Assembly (NCBI RefSeq): GCF_003315485.1
Contig: NZ_QNSE01000011.1
Coordinates: 62,001 to 126,000 of the forward strand
Source of the DNA: Marinomonas rhizomae
GTDB taxonomy: Bacteria > Pseudomonadota > Gammaproteobacteria > Pseudomonadales > Marinomonadaceae
Direction: 5' to 3'
Length of the DNA stretch: 64,000 bases
In this document: in pieces, positions 24,334 to 35,200 of the stretch
Position numbering within the stretch: position 1 is the stretch's first letter
Layout: each line of letters starts with the position of its first letter
The notes under the pieces: generated by a model
What the model was told of the DNA's origin: nothing
What the model saw: only the letters and a program-made list of their open reading frames with translations
Databases searched by the model: none
Position numbers and translations under genes: made by a program

Positions 24334-25779
24334 TTAGCCTTTCAGCATTTTAGCCAGTATTGGATTAACAAGGCCAGGATTGGCTTTGCCTTGCGATGCT
24401 TTCATGACTTGTCCAACAAAGAAGCCGATCATTTTCTTTTGCTTGTCTTCGTCTGCGGCACGATATTGTTCAACTTGTGCTGCGTTAGCATCTAAAATAG
24501 TCTGAATCATGGCTTCAATAGCGCCAGTATCTGTGACCTGTTTTAGGCCTTTGGCTTCGATAATCGCGTCTGCCGAGCCTTCACCGTTCCACATGGCTTG
24601 GAAAACGTCTTTCGCTGTTTTGCCGTTAATGGTGTTGTCTTTGATACGAATTAATAATTCACCAAAGGCTTGAGCATTAACGGGAGAGTTTGCGATGTCT
24701 AGCTGTTCTTGGTTAAGGAGTTTGCTTAACTCGCCCATAACCCAGTTCGCAGCCAATTTCGGATCTTTAACCACGCCATTGGCTACTTCAAAATAGTCCG
24801 CCATAGCGCGGGAGGACGACAATACGTTTGCGTCATACTCGCTAAGTGCGTGTTCGCTTTGGAAACGCGCGGCTTTTTGGCTTGGTAGCTCTGGCAGTGT
24901 TGCCTTGATGTTGTCTACGTATTCTTGCGTCAATACTACCGGAAGTAGATCTGGGCATGGGAAGTAGCGGTAATCGTTGGCGTCTTCTTTAGAGCGCATG
25001 CTGCGAGTTTCGTTCTTTTCTGGGTCGTATAAGCGGGTTTCTTGAATGATGCGGCCGCCGTCTTCTAAAATGTCTGCTTGGCGCTCGATCTCGGTGTAGA
25101 TTGCTTTTTCGATAAAGCGGAACGAGTTGACGTTTTTGATTTCAGTACGAGTGCCGTATTCTTGTTGGCCTTTAGGGCGCAGTGATAAGTTGATGTCGCA
25201 ACGCATAGAGCCTTCTGCCATATTGCCATCGCAAATGCCAAGGTAAGTCACGATGGAGTGGATCATCTTAACGTAAGCGACAGCTTCTTTTGCGGAGCGA
25301 ATATCTGGCTCTGATACAATTTCCAGCAGTGGCGTACTAGAACGGTTTAAATCTATGCCTGTCATACCTTGGAAATCTTCATGCAGAGATTTGCCTGCAT
25401 CTTCTTCAAGGTGGGCACGAGTAATGCCAACCCGTGAAGTTGTTCCGTCTTCTAGCATGACATCTAGGAAGCCCTTACCGACAATAGGGTGGTCCATTTG
25501 GCTAGTTTGATAGCCTTTCGGAAGGTCTGGGTAGAAGTAGTTTTTACGTGCAAAAACGGATGACATGCCAATTTCAGCATTGATGGCATGGCCAAACATA
25601 ACGGCCATGCGCAATGCTTCTTTGTTAAACACAGGTAATGCGCCGGGCATGCCCAAATCAACCAGTGTAGTTTGTGTGTTTGGTTCTGCGCCAAAGCCAA
25701 CAGCGGCGCCAGAAAACAACTTTGATTTTGTAGAGAGCTGAGTATGAATCTCAAGGCCAATAACAACTTCCCAATTCAT
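24334..25779 (-). CDS. gatB: aspartyl/glutamyl-tRNA amidotransferase subunit B
   Basis: Subunit of the GatCAB complex, which amidates Glu-tRNA(Gln) and/or Asp-tRNA(Asn). The start at 25779 ([20 protein letters not shown]) matches the family N-terminus, whereas an upstream in-frame start (25821) lies within gatA and adds 14 unrelated residues. Motifs include [25 protein letters not shown], the [11 protein letters not shown] region, [16 protein letters not shown] and [12 protein letters not shown]. The tail domain (GatB/YqeY, from about residue 330) ends [12 protein letters not shown]. Length 481 is normal. It starts two bases after the gatA stop, in a gatC-gatA-gatB operon. Confidence 0.97.
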   Translation of the reverse strand: MNWEVVIGLEIHTQLSTKSKLFSGAAVGFGAEPNTQTTLVDLGMPGALPVFNKEALRMAVMFGHAINAEIGMSSVFARKNYFYPDLPKGYQTSQMDHPIVGKGFLDVMLEDGTTSRVGITRAHLEEDAGKSLHEDFQGMTGIDLNRSSTPLLEIVSEPDIRSAKEAVAYVKMIHSIVTYLGICDGNMAEGSMRCDINLSLRPKGQQEYGTRTEIKNVNSFRFIEKAIYTEIERQADILEDGGRIIQETRLYDPEKNETRSMRSKEDANDYRYFPCPDLLPVVLTQEYVDNIKATLPELPSQKAARFQSEHALSEYDANVLSSSRAMADYFEVANGVVKDPKLAANWVMGELSKLLNQEQLDIANSPVNAQAFGELLIRIKDNTINGKTAKDVFQAMWNGEGSADAIIEAKGLKQVTDTGAIEAMIQTILDANAAQVEQYRAADEDKQKKMIGFFVGQVMKASQGKANPGLVNPILAKMLKG

Positions 25780-25781
25780 GC

Positions 25782-27242
25782 TTATGCTCCTTTTACCATA
25801 GTGGGTGTTTGTAGGTGCCAATCAGTGTGTTGTTGATACTGATGTGCTACGTTCAAGAGCTTGGCTTCGGCAAAATAGTTACCCATTATTTGAAGTCCTA
25901 CTGGCATGTTATCAGCGAAGCCTGCCGGAATTGACATGGCTGGAATACCGGCCAAATTGACTGATAGTGTATAAATGTCTTCTAAGTACATGGCAACTGG
26001 ATCGCTGGTTTTGCTGCCTAAGCCAAATGCCGTAGTTGGCGCTACAGGTCCCATGATGACGTCTACTTCTTCAAGTGCTTTAACGAAGTCTTGTTTGATG
26101 AGGCGACGAATTTTTTGTGCTTTTAAGTAGTAAGCGTCGTAGTAGCCTTCAGACAGCGCATAAGTACCCACCATGATGCGTTTTTGTACTTCTGCGCCAA
26201 AGCCTTCAGCGCGTGAGCGCATATACATATCAAGCAAATCTCTTGGGTCGTCACAGCGGTGTCCAAATCGAACGCCATCAAAGCGAGATAGATTTGAGGA
26301 AGCTTCAGACGGCGCTATGACGTAGTAAGATGGAATGCTCAGTTGTAGGTTTGGTAGTGAGATTTCTTTTACCGTGGCACCTAGTTTTTCAAATTCTTTC
26401 ACGGCAGCCATGATGATGTCAGCTACTTTTGAATCTAGGCCTTCACCAAAATACTCTTTTGGTAGGCCAATTTTTAACCCTGTTAGCGGGGCATTTAGGC
26501 TTGCTAAATAATCGTCTGCTGGATTCTCTGCAGATGTTGAATCTTTTTCATCAAACCCAGCCATGGCTTGCATTAAATGCGCACAATCTTCGGCACTTTT
26601 TGCCATTGGGCCACCTTGATCAAGGCTGGAGGCGTAAGCAATCATACCAAAGCGTGAAACACGACCATAAGTCGGTTTAAGGCCTGTTATGCCACAAAAG
26701 GACGCAGGTTGGCGAATTGAGCCACCAGTATCTGTTCCTGTCGCGGCAACAACCAAACCAGCGGAAACAGCAGCTGCGGAGCCACCAGATGATCCGCCAG
26801 GAACCATGTCTAGGTTCCATGGGTTTTTTACTGCACCGTAAAAGCTGTTTTCATTAGAAGAGCCCATGGCGAACTCGTCCATGTTGGTTTTGCCTAACAT
26901 GACGGCGCCTGCTTGTTGAATGCGGCTAGTGACGGTGGATTCGTAAGGCGGAATAAAGTTATGCAGCATCTTTGAGCCGCAAGTTGTTAACGTTCCTTCC
27001 GTGCAGAATAGGTCTTTGTGGGCAACAGGAATACCTGTCAAGCTGGTGCCCTTTCCGTTTTGAAGAAGCACGTCGGCTGCAGCGGCTTGTTCTAAGGCGT
27101 GTTTTTCGCTCACAGTGATGAAGCTATTTAGTTGCGGGTCGAATTTGGCTATGCGCGCTAAGAAAAGGCGGGTTAGCTCAACACTGGAGATGTCTTTGTC
27201 GCGTAATTTTTGTGCTAATGTCGAGATGCTTTGTTCAAACAT
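25782..27242 (-). CDS. gatA: aspartyl/glutamyl-tRNA amidotransferase subunit A
   Basis: Amidase-signature glutaminase subunit of GatCAB that releases ammonia from glutamine. The Ser-cisSer-Lys triad is visible: Lys in [12 protein letters not shown], Ser in [15 protein letters not shown], and the nucleophile region [28 protein letters not shown] and the C-terminal [12 protein letters not shown] also fit. Length 486 is normal. It begins 11 bases after gatC. Confidence 0.97.
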   Translation of the reverse strand: MFEQSISTLAQKLRDKDISSVELTRLFLARIAKFDPQLNSFITVSEKHALEQAAAADVLLQNGKGTSLTGIPVAHKDLFCTEGTLTTCGSKMLHNFIPPYESTVTSRIQQAGAVMLGKTNMDEFAMGSSNENSFYGAVKNPWNLDMVPGGSSGGSAAAVSAGLVVAATGTDTGGSIRQPASFCGITGLKPTYGRVSRFGMIAYASSLDQGGPMAKSAEDCAHLMQAMAGFDEKDSTSAENPADDYLASLNAPLTGLKIGLPKEYFGEGLDSKVADIIMAAVKEFEKLGATVKEISLPNLQLSIPSYYVIAPSEASSNLSRFDGVRFGHRCDDPRDLLDMYMRSRAEGFGAEVQKRIMVGTYALSEGYYDAYYLKAQKIRRLIKQDFVKALEEVDVIMGPVAPTTAFGLGSKTSDPVAMYLEDIYTLSVNLAGIPAMSIPAGFADNMPVGLQIMGNYFAEAKLLNVAHQYQQHTDWHLQTPTMVKGA

Positions 27243-27253
27243 GCTTGTCTCTC

Positions 27254-27541
27254 TTAATCGATCACTTTCGGTACAAGGAAAAGGCCGGCTTCGGTCTGAG
27301 GTGCGTTCGCAAGGAAGGCGTCACGGCGATTTTCTTCGGTGACAATGTCTTCTCTCAATCGTTGTGTCATTTCAAGCGGGTTAGAAAGTGGCTCAATACC
27401 ATCGGTATCAACAGATTGCATTTGCTCAACAAGAGATAAAACGCTAGATAGGGAGTGCTGGTATTGATCGGCATCGGCCTCAGTAAGAGCGAGGCGCGCC
27501 AAGTGTGCAATCTTTTGCACGTCTTGTTTGTCTATAGACAT
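27254..27541 (-). CDS. gatC: aspartyl/glutamyl-tRNA amidotransferase subunit C
   Basis: Small subunit that wraps around and stabilises GatA-GatB. At 95 residues it has normal length, with the family opening [20 protein letters not shown] and the proline-rich centre [15 protein letters not shown] and C-terminus FLVPKVID. It is the first gene of the gat operon, divergent from mreB across a 236-base gap. Confidence 0.96.
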   Translation of the reverse strand: MSIDKQDVQKIAHLARLALTEADADQYQHSLSSVLSLVEQMQSVDTDGIEPLSNPLEMTQRLREDIVTEENRRDAFLANAPQTEAGLFLVPKVID

Positions 27542-27639
27542 ATTCCACCTGATATTTTGATTATCGTAAATGCCCGCTATTGTATCTCTTAGTTGTATTG
27601 CTATAAAGCGAAGAGGGGGAAAAACAGGGCTTATTTTTT

Positions 27640-27664
27640 GTTTATTAAAAAAATTTTAATAAAC
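27640..27664. repeat. AT-only palindrome in the gatC-mreB divergent promoter region
   Basis: Perfect 11-bp inverted repeat, GTTTATTAAAA and its complement, around three A. It has no GC stem or T-tail, so it is not a terminator. It may be an AT-rich promoter element or a protein site. Confidence 0.5.
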
Positions 27665-27771
27665 AATGAAATACATGGGAACTTTTTTAAGTTTTACACT
27701 GAATCAACTTGCCCATTGGCCCCGTGGTTGTTACATTTTGACGCTGTTCGTATCGTATTATCAGGGTGTAA

Positions 27772-28821
<1,050 letters not shown>

Positions 28822-28837
28822 AAGTTAGGAGCGCACT

Positions 28838-29671
28838 ATTAAAAATTCGCTTCATTATGCTGGTAAAGTGTCTAGCACTCGTTTTGTTGTGTTGGTCATT
28901 TTATCTATGGCGATGATTATTGCAGATGTCCGTTATTCTGTTTTTTCACAAGTAAGGCCTTATTTGACTTTACTTGTGACCCCTATTCAGGTGGTGGTGA
29001 ATACACCGCAGAAAATGTTTAATTGGGCAGGGGTACATCTGGCTAGTAGGGAAGGGTTGGTGAGAGAAAATCAATCCCTGCAATCAGAAATATTATTACT
29101 GCGTAGTCGCCAGCAGCGCCTTGATTCCCTCCAAGCTGAAAATGTTCGTTTGCGCGAATTGTTAGATGCTTCTCAACGTGTCGACGAGAAAGTTGTCATG
29201 GCAGAAGTGATAGGCTTTGATCAAAATGCCTACAGTCACAAACTAATGATTGATAAGGGCTTTTCTTCTGGTGCATATGTGGGGCAACCCGTCCTAGATG
29301 CCACAGGTGTGCTGGGGCAAGTAGTAGAAACGGCTGCTTACAGTAGTCGAGTATTGCTGATTGCAGATGCCAGTCATTTTGTTCCTGTGCAGCTTACACG
29401 AACCGGGTTTAGAGGGATTCTGAAAGGAACGGGAGACTTGAAACGTTTAGAGTTAATGAGTGTTCCGCGATCCGTTGATATAAAAAAAGGTGACATTTTA
29501 ACAACGTCTGGCTTAGATAAACGCTTTCCTAGTGGTTATCCTGTCGGTGTTGTGAGAGGTGTAAAGTATACTCCTGGTAAGGCTTATGCAGATGTAGATG
29601 TTGTTCCTTTAGCTCAGTTGGGGCGTAGCCGTCATGTCATGCTTATTGAAAAGCCGGGGGCTGGGCGATAA
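28838..29671 (+). CDS. mreC: rod-shape protein MreC, probably with an ATT start codon
   Basis: Bitopic inner-membrane protein that links MreB to the elongation wall-synthesis machinery in the periplasm. One membrane helix (FVVLVILSMAMIIADV) is followed by a coiled coil (REGLVRENQSLQSEILLLRS to QAENVRLRELLD) and the beta-barrel MreC domain, for example VVMAEVIGFDQNAYSHKLMI and LTTSGLDKRFPSGYPVGVV. There is no in-frame ATG upstream of the helix. A GTG at 28868 lacks a ribosome site. An ATT at 28838 has AGGAG six bases upstream and yields MKNSLHYAGKVSSTRF, which parallels the E. coli N-terminus MKPIFSRGPSLQIR. With it the protein is 277 residues. The last base of the stop is the first of the mreD ATG. 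Confidence 0.93.
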   Translation: MKNSLHYAGKVSSTRFVVLVILSMAMIIADVRYSVFSQVRPYLTLLVTPIQVVVNTPQKMFNWAGVHLASREGLVRENQSLQSEILLLRSRQQRLDSLQAENVRLRELLDASQRVDEKVVMAEVIGFDQNAYSHKLMIDKGFSSGAYVGQPVLDATGVLGQVVETAAYSSRVLLIADASHFVPVQLTRTGFRGILKGTGDLKRLELMSVPRSVDIKKGDILTTSGLDKRFPSGYPVGVVRGVKYTPGKAYADVDVVPLAQLGRSRHVMLIEKPGAGR

Positions 29672-30144
29672 TGAAACCAATATTTGTTTTTTGTATTACG
29701 TTGTTAACGGCTTTAATGCTTGAGGCTGTACCTTTCCCTGAGGAGTTCGTCTGGTTTCGTCCAGAATGGACTTTGTTGGTTATTCTGTACTGGGTTATTG
29801 CTTTGCCCTTCCGTGTAGGTGTTGGTTTAGCGTGGTTCTTGGGGTTAATGGTAGACCTATTGCAAGGAGGCATTATAGGCCAGCATTCTTTAACGTATGT
29901 CATTATTGCCTATACGTGCGCTGTCTTCTATAAGCGATTACGAATGTACCATCGTTGGCAGCAAGGCTTTTTTATATGTATGTTGGTAAGTATTAATCAG
30001 TTGGTTGATTTCTGGATCGATCATTATCTAGGTCATGCTGAACCAACCTTGATGATTTTTATGCCAGCCGTTATTACAGGCCTTTTATGGCCTTGGTCGT
30101 TTATTATTCTACGTAGTGTTCGGCGCTTCTATGCTATTCATTAG
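29671..30144 (+). CDS. mreD: rod-shape protein MreD
   Basis: Inner-membrane partner of MreC, with about five helices in 157 residues. Typical features are the N-terminal helix FVFCITLLTALMLEAVPFP, the family stretch FRPEWTLLVILYWVIALPFRVGVGLAWFLGL (here split), and DLLQGGIIGQHSLTYVIIAY. The TAATG overlap with mreC indicates coupling. Confidence 0.94.
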   Translation: MKPIFVFCITLLTALMLEAVPFPEEFVWFRPEWTLLVILYWVIALPFRVGVGLAWFLGLMVDLLQGGIIGQHSLTYVIIAYTCAVFYKRLRMYHRWQQGFFICMLVSINQLVDFWIDHYLGHAEPTLMIFMPAVITGLLWPWSFIILRSVRRFYAIH

Positions 30145-30164
30145 GCCTTTTTTAGGAATCAATT

Positions 30165-30773
30165 ATGCTTGTTTTGGCTTCAGCTTCGCCGAGAAGAAAA
30201 GAGCTACTTAGCCTCTTAGTTAAAGAATTTGAGGTATTGCCTGCCGATATTGATGAGACTCCAGCTCTTCATGAAAAGGCAGAAGATTATGTGGTTCGTA
30301 TGGCCGTTGAAAAAGCCAAAGCGGCGTCAATAAAATATCGACAAAAAGCTGATTGTAGCTCAACTACATTTTTTTTGGCTTCGGATACTAGTGTTGTGGT
30401 TGATGCTTGCATCCTAGGCAAGCCGACCTCTCTTGAAGAGTCAAGATCTATGTTAAGGCGACTTTCTGGTCGTTCGCATCAAGTTATTACCTCCCTTTGT
30501 CTTTGTAATTTAGAACAAGAGCATGTCGCAACACGGTGCGTGGTCAGTGATGTGTGTTTTCGTGAAATTTCAGATGTTGAAATAGACCAATATTGGAGAA
30601 CCAATGAGCCTCAAGACAAAGCAGGTTCGTATGGTATTCAGGGCTTAGGGGCTATATTTGTTCGTTCTATTTCAGGGTCTTACTCGGCTGTTGTTGGGCT
30701 ACCACTTTATGAAACGGCCCAATTACTGGCTCAATTTGGAATTCATTCGCTAGAGGAAATGTCTCATGAGTGA
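30165..30773 (+). CDS. maf: Maf-family nucleoside triphosphate pyrophosphatase
   Basis: House-cleaning pyrophosphatase that hydrolyses non-canonical or dTTP/UTP-type nucleotides. In E. coli the mre-linked member is YhdE. It opens with LVLASASPRRKELLSLL (phosphate-binding Ser and Arg residues) and then has VVRMAVEKAKAAS, FLASDTSVVVDACILGKP with the catalytic Asp region, and DKAGSYGIQGLGAIFVRSISGSY. Length 202 is normal. Its end overlaps the rng start by eight bases. Confidence 0.93.
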   Translation: MLVLASASPRRKELLSLLVKEFEVLPADIDETPALHEKAEDYVVRMAVEKAKAASIKYRQKADCSSTTFFLASDTSVVVDACILGKPTSLEESRSMLRRLSGRSHQVITSLCLCNLEQEHVATRCVVSDVCFREISDVEIDQYWRTNEPQDKAGSYGIQGLGAIFVRSISGSYSAVVGLPLYETAQLLAQFGIHSLEEMSHE

Positions 30774-32220
30774 AGATGTACTCATTAATGTTACTCCTAT
30801 GGAGATTCGTGTTGCTCTAGTTGAAAACGGTGTATTACAGGAAGTCTACATTGAGCGCTCAAGTCGAAAGGGGATTGTTGGCAATATTTATCAAGGTAAG
30901 GTTGTTAGGGTGCTTCCGGGGATGCAGGCTGCCTTTGTTGATATCGGTCTTGAAAGAGCGGCGTTTATACATGTCTCGGAAGTCGTGGATAGAGATGCGA
31001 TCAACCCTAGTGATCAGATAGGGGACTATTTACGTGAAGGGCAATCACTGGTTGTTCAGGTTACTAAAGACCCTATTAGTTCTAAAGGGGCGCGCTTAAC
31101 CACTCATTTGTCTATTCCTTCTCGTTATTTGGTGTATATGCCAGACCAAGCTCATGTGGGTGTAAGTCAACGGATTGAAGATGAGGCGGAGCGCGAACGG
31201 CTTAAATCCTTGGTGTCGGAAGCATTAACAGATGCTGATGAAAATAGCGGCTATATATTGCGAACTGCGGCAGAAAGAGCGGGTGAAGAAGAAATTTTAG
31301 CCGACATTAAGTTTTTAACTCGCCTGTGGCAGTCAGTTAAACGTCGTATGCAAAATGCCAAAGCGCCTTCTGTTATCTATGAAGACCTTCCTCTGCATTT
31401 ACGTACTATGCGTGATTTAGTGGGGCTTACAACGGAAAAAATTCGCATAGACTCTAAAGAAAATTACGCTAAGCTGAGAGCCTTTGCAGAAGATTTTATC
31501 CCTGAGCTGAGAGATCGTATCGAGTACTACCCTGGTGAACGTCCTATTTTTGATCTATACAGTGTTGAGGATGAAATCCATAAAGCATTAGATCGTAAGG
31601 TTCAGTTGAAATCGGGTGGCTATTTATTGGTTGAGCAAACTGAGTCAATGACTACAATTGATGTTAACACTGGGGCTTTTGTAGGTAGTCGTAATCTTGA
31701 GGAAACTATCTATAAAACCAACCTGGAAGCTGCTACAGCTATAGGGCGACAGCTTAGGTTGAGAAACCTTGGTGGAATCATTATCATCGATTTCATTGAT
31801 ATGGAAGACGAAGAGCATAAGCGTCAAGTATTGCGGATGCTTGAAAAAATATTAGATACGGACCATGCAAAAACGAAAATTACTGGGGTTTCTGAACTTG
31901 GCTTAGTGGAAATGACTCGAAAAAGAACCCGAGAGAGCCTAGGGCAGACTTTATGTGAGCCCTGTAAATCCTGTCGTGGCAGTGGTTTGGTAAAAACGCC
32001 TGAGACAGTGTGTTATGAAGTATTTCGTGAAATTTTAAGAGCAGATCGTGCTTATGATTCACAGACTTATACCGTATTAGCGGCCAGCGCAGTGGTAGAA
32101 CGTTTTCTTGATGAAGAAAGTGCAGCCGTGGCAGAATTAGAGGCTTTTATTGGAAAAACGATTCGTTTTCAAGTGGACTCCGTATACACACAAGATCAAT
32201 ATGATGTTGTTTTGCGTTAG
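30766..32220 (+). CDS. rng: ribonuclease G
   Basis: Endoribonuclease of the RNase E/G family, which matures the 5' end of 16S rRNA and helps mRNA decay. An S1 domain occupies about residues 35-125 (GIVGNIYQGKVVRVLPGMQAA). The catalytic core has SMTTIDVNTGAFVG and the metal ligands in IIIIDFIDMEDEEHKRQV. The zinc-link Cys pair is in CEPCKSCRGSG near residue 405. Its 484 residues lack the C-terminal scaffold of RNase E. It follows maf in the standard order maf-rng-yhdP. Confidence 0.96.
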   Translation: MSEDVLINVTPMEIRVALVENGVLQEVYIERSSRKGIVGNIYQGKVVRVLPGMQAAFVDIGLERAAFIHVSEVVDRDAINPSDQIGDYLREGQSLVVQVTKDPISSKGARLTTHLSIPSRYLVYMPDQAHVGVSQRIEDEAERERLKSLVSEALTDADENSGYILRTAAERAGEEEILADIKFLTRLWQSVKRRMQNAKAPSVIYEDLPLHLRTMRDLVGLTTEKIRIDSKENYAKLRAFAEDFIPELRDRIEYYPGERPIFDLYSVEDEIHKALDRKVQLKSGGYLLVEQTESMTTIDVNTGAFVGSRNLEETIYKTNLEAATAIGRQLRLRNLGGIIIIDFIDMEDEEHKRQVLRMLEKILDTDHAKTKITGVSELGLVEMTRKRTRESLGQTLCEPCKSCRGSGLVKTPETVCYEVFREILRADRAYDSQTYTVLAASAVVERFLDEESAAVAELEAFIGKTIRFQVDSVYTQDQYDVVLR

Positions 32221-32237
32221 CAAAAAAAGGAACTAAG

Positions 32238-35200
32238 ATGCGTTGGTTGATACGTAAGCTGGTCCTGTTCACGTTTTGGGGTGCAATTGTTTTTTCGGCA
32301 TTACTTGCCATTTTTGCTCTAAGTGTCGGCCAGTTACTTCCTTACCTGGATCATTATCGTCCTCAAATAGAGCATAACCTCCAACAAATTACGGGGTATC
32401 CTGTTTCATTAGAGGGTATTGATGGGCGCCTTGAGGGGATAGACCCTACTGTTTCTATTAGTGGTTTTCATTTGATGGCTAACGATCAGTCAGCGATCAG
32501 CGTTAGTGAAATGCGACTACGATTGGATACGGTTAAATCACTTCTAACTCTTAGTCCTCAGTTTACTTATATTCGTTTTGTTCGTCCCACAGTTGTGTTG
32601 CAAGAAAGCGAGGGTTTATGGCGATTGAATGGCGCAAAGCCCTCACGAAATGTTGGTAATGATGTAGGTGTTGAGCGTGTTTTAGACTACTTATCTGCAC
32701 AGCAAAATTTCTCTATATACGATGCCAAGGTCGATGTTCATAGTGAACAATTTGGGAAGCATGCTATACGTATTCCCCACATTTATATCTTTCAAAAGTC
32801 GTTTGAATCCTTATTTACTTCAGAGCTCTATTTAGATGGCTATCAATCACCTTTTCAAATTGATGCTCGACTGGATAAAGCTCGAAGTTTGCTTGGGGGG
32901 TATCGAGTAAAAGCGTCTGTTAAAGCGCCAGTTTTCTCTGTTCCTTTAAATGACATGTTGCCAAATAACACTTACATGTTGTCTTCAGTGGAGCTTGGTG
33001 GTGATGTTTGGTTAGACGCTACTATTGGCAAGGAATTAGAGGTTAGGACAGAGGCGACACAGTTCAAGGTGGCATTTGAAGATGGTCAACAGTATGAATT
33101 AACGTCTTCTATTAAGCTGAAATATTCTGAAAAAAATCCAAGCGTACGAATGGATGTTAGTAAGCTATCAATTAAAGATCAAAGTGGCTTAAGTTACCCA
33201 GAAACAGATTTAACCTTTGATTGGTCATCAGTGAAAAATCGTTCGAATGTTAGCTTTGCGCGAGCTGATTTAGGTTTGGCGCACAGCATTGCCGCACATT
33301 TCCTCCCTGAGGACACTAATGCTTCAAAAATTTTGAATGGACTTAATCCAAGAGGAATGGCTAAAAATGGGTCTATTAGTATAGGGCGTGAAAACGATGA
33401 CTTGTCCTTTCAATTTTTAAGCAATCTACAATCAGCTTCAGTTGAAGGTTATAAAGGAATCCCTCAGGCTAGTAATATTAATGCTGTTTTTAGTTTATCC
33501 GATGACGGTGGGTATATCGATTTTCGTGGGCATGATGGTGAGATAGCTTTTGATACCTTGTATGACGAATCTTGGCCTACGGATTTTCTCTCTGGTTATG
33601 TGAATTGGCAGCAGCAACAAGATGCTTTCTTAGTCGAGGGGCGTGATCTTGTTGTCCAGCGCAATGGTGCGAGGGTCAATGGCGGGTTCCGGTTAGAGGT
33701 AAGAGATGAGCGTTCTGATTGGATCGCATTAGATTTACATGGTAGCAATGTCTCTGTTGTAGATCGATTAACTTATCTTCCTCCCAATGCACTTAGCGAT
33801 GAACTAATGTCATGGATAAAAGACGCTTTTTCAGATGCGGGCAAACTAGATAGTGTCGATGTATTGGTTCAAAGCGAGCTGGTGGATGGCGCTGAACCTC
33901 ATGTTCGTGTGCAGCTGGCAGTAAGTGGTGCTGATGTAACATTTGATAAAGCATGGCCAACAGCAACCGAGGTAAATGGTAGGTTTGAGTTTGATGAAAG
34001 CGGTGTTGTCGTTCAGGTCGATTCCGCTAATTTACTTGATTTACCAGTGAAAGATTTATTATTAACGGTTCCTATTTCTAATAACTCTGCTGACTGGCTA
34101 AATCTAAAAGGTGAAATTAACGACAAAGCTCCTCTTATTTTAACGACTTTACGAACCACGCCATTAGCTGACTCTGTATTACAGCCTTTTGAGAATTGGA
34201 AGTTGGGCGGTAAGGTTAAAGGGAGTTTTGATATTGCCATTCCTTTTCAAGAGGAGGTAGATCCTAAGGTTCAGCTGGGTTTAGATTTTAACAATAATGC
34301 ACTCGTTATAGATGATATTGACCTTTCAGCTCACGTTGATAGCGGACATTTAAATTACAGTTCGGATCAAGGTATAACCAATTCGGAGTTTGATATTCAG
34401 GCCCTTGGTGGGGCATCACATCTTATTTTGTCTTCTGTAAAGGCTCAAAATGGAACCCTTGCTGTGTTGGGGGATTTTTCAGGTGACATTGGAATTAAAC
34501 AAGTCGCTCGCTGGAATAAGCTGCCTGAAGCGGCACTTCAAAAAATGTCGGGCAATGCAAATTATAACGGGCATTTGTCTGTTAATCAGTCACAAGATGG
34601 TCAAGTGGATTTAGTGATTGATAGTGATTTACTTGGTGTGAATATTGACTTGCCTGAGCCAGTTGGTAAACAGGCTGAAGGAAAAGCGGCGTTACGCATA
34701 AAAGTAATGCAACACGAAAAAGATATTGTTATTGATGCAGATTATGCAGATTTATCTAAGGCAAGGTTTTTGCTGAAAGGTAACGAGTTTATTGGTGGTG
34801 AGGTGATTTTAAACGGTGGAAAAGATCAGGCTGTAAGTGCCAATATCCCTAAAGGGTTGGTGTTAACGGGTGATTTCGATCGTTTTTACCTTCAGGATTG
34901 GCAATCTGCTTTCGCAGATTTCTCCGGGGATGTATCCACGTCTTCGGATGGTGCTGAGGTTCCGGAGATTCCTGAATGGTTGAGTAAAGTAGACTTAATT
35001 GTTGATGAAGTCGTTATCAATCCTAGTAACACCTGGCACAACTTTAAAGTTGATTATAATGCAGCGAAAAATAAATCTCTTTTTGTAAGTTCGGATGAGA
35101 TGAACTTTTCCTTAATCTACAAGGATGGAGATCCGGATCTTCATTTTGGTTTTTTGAGCTGGAATACTTCTGAGTCAGATTCGTCTGAGTCCAAGTCATC

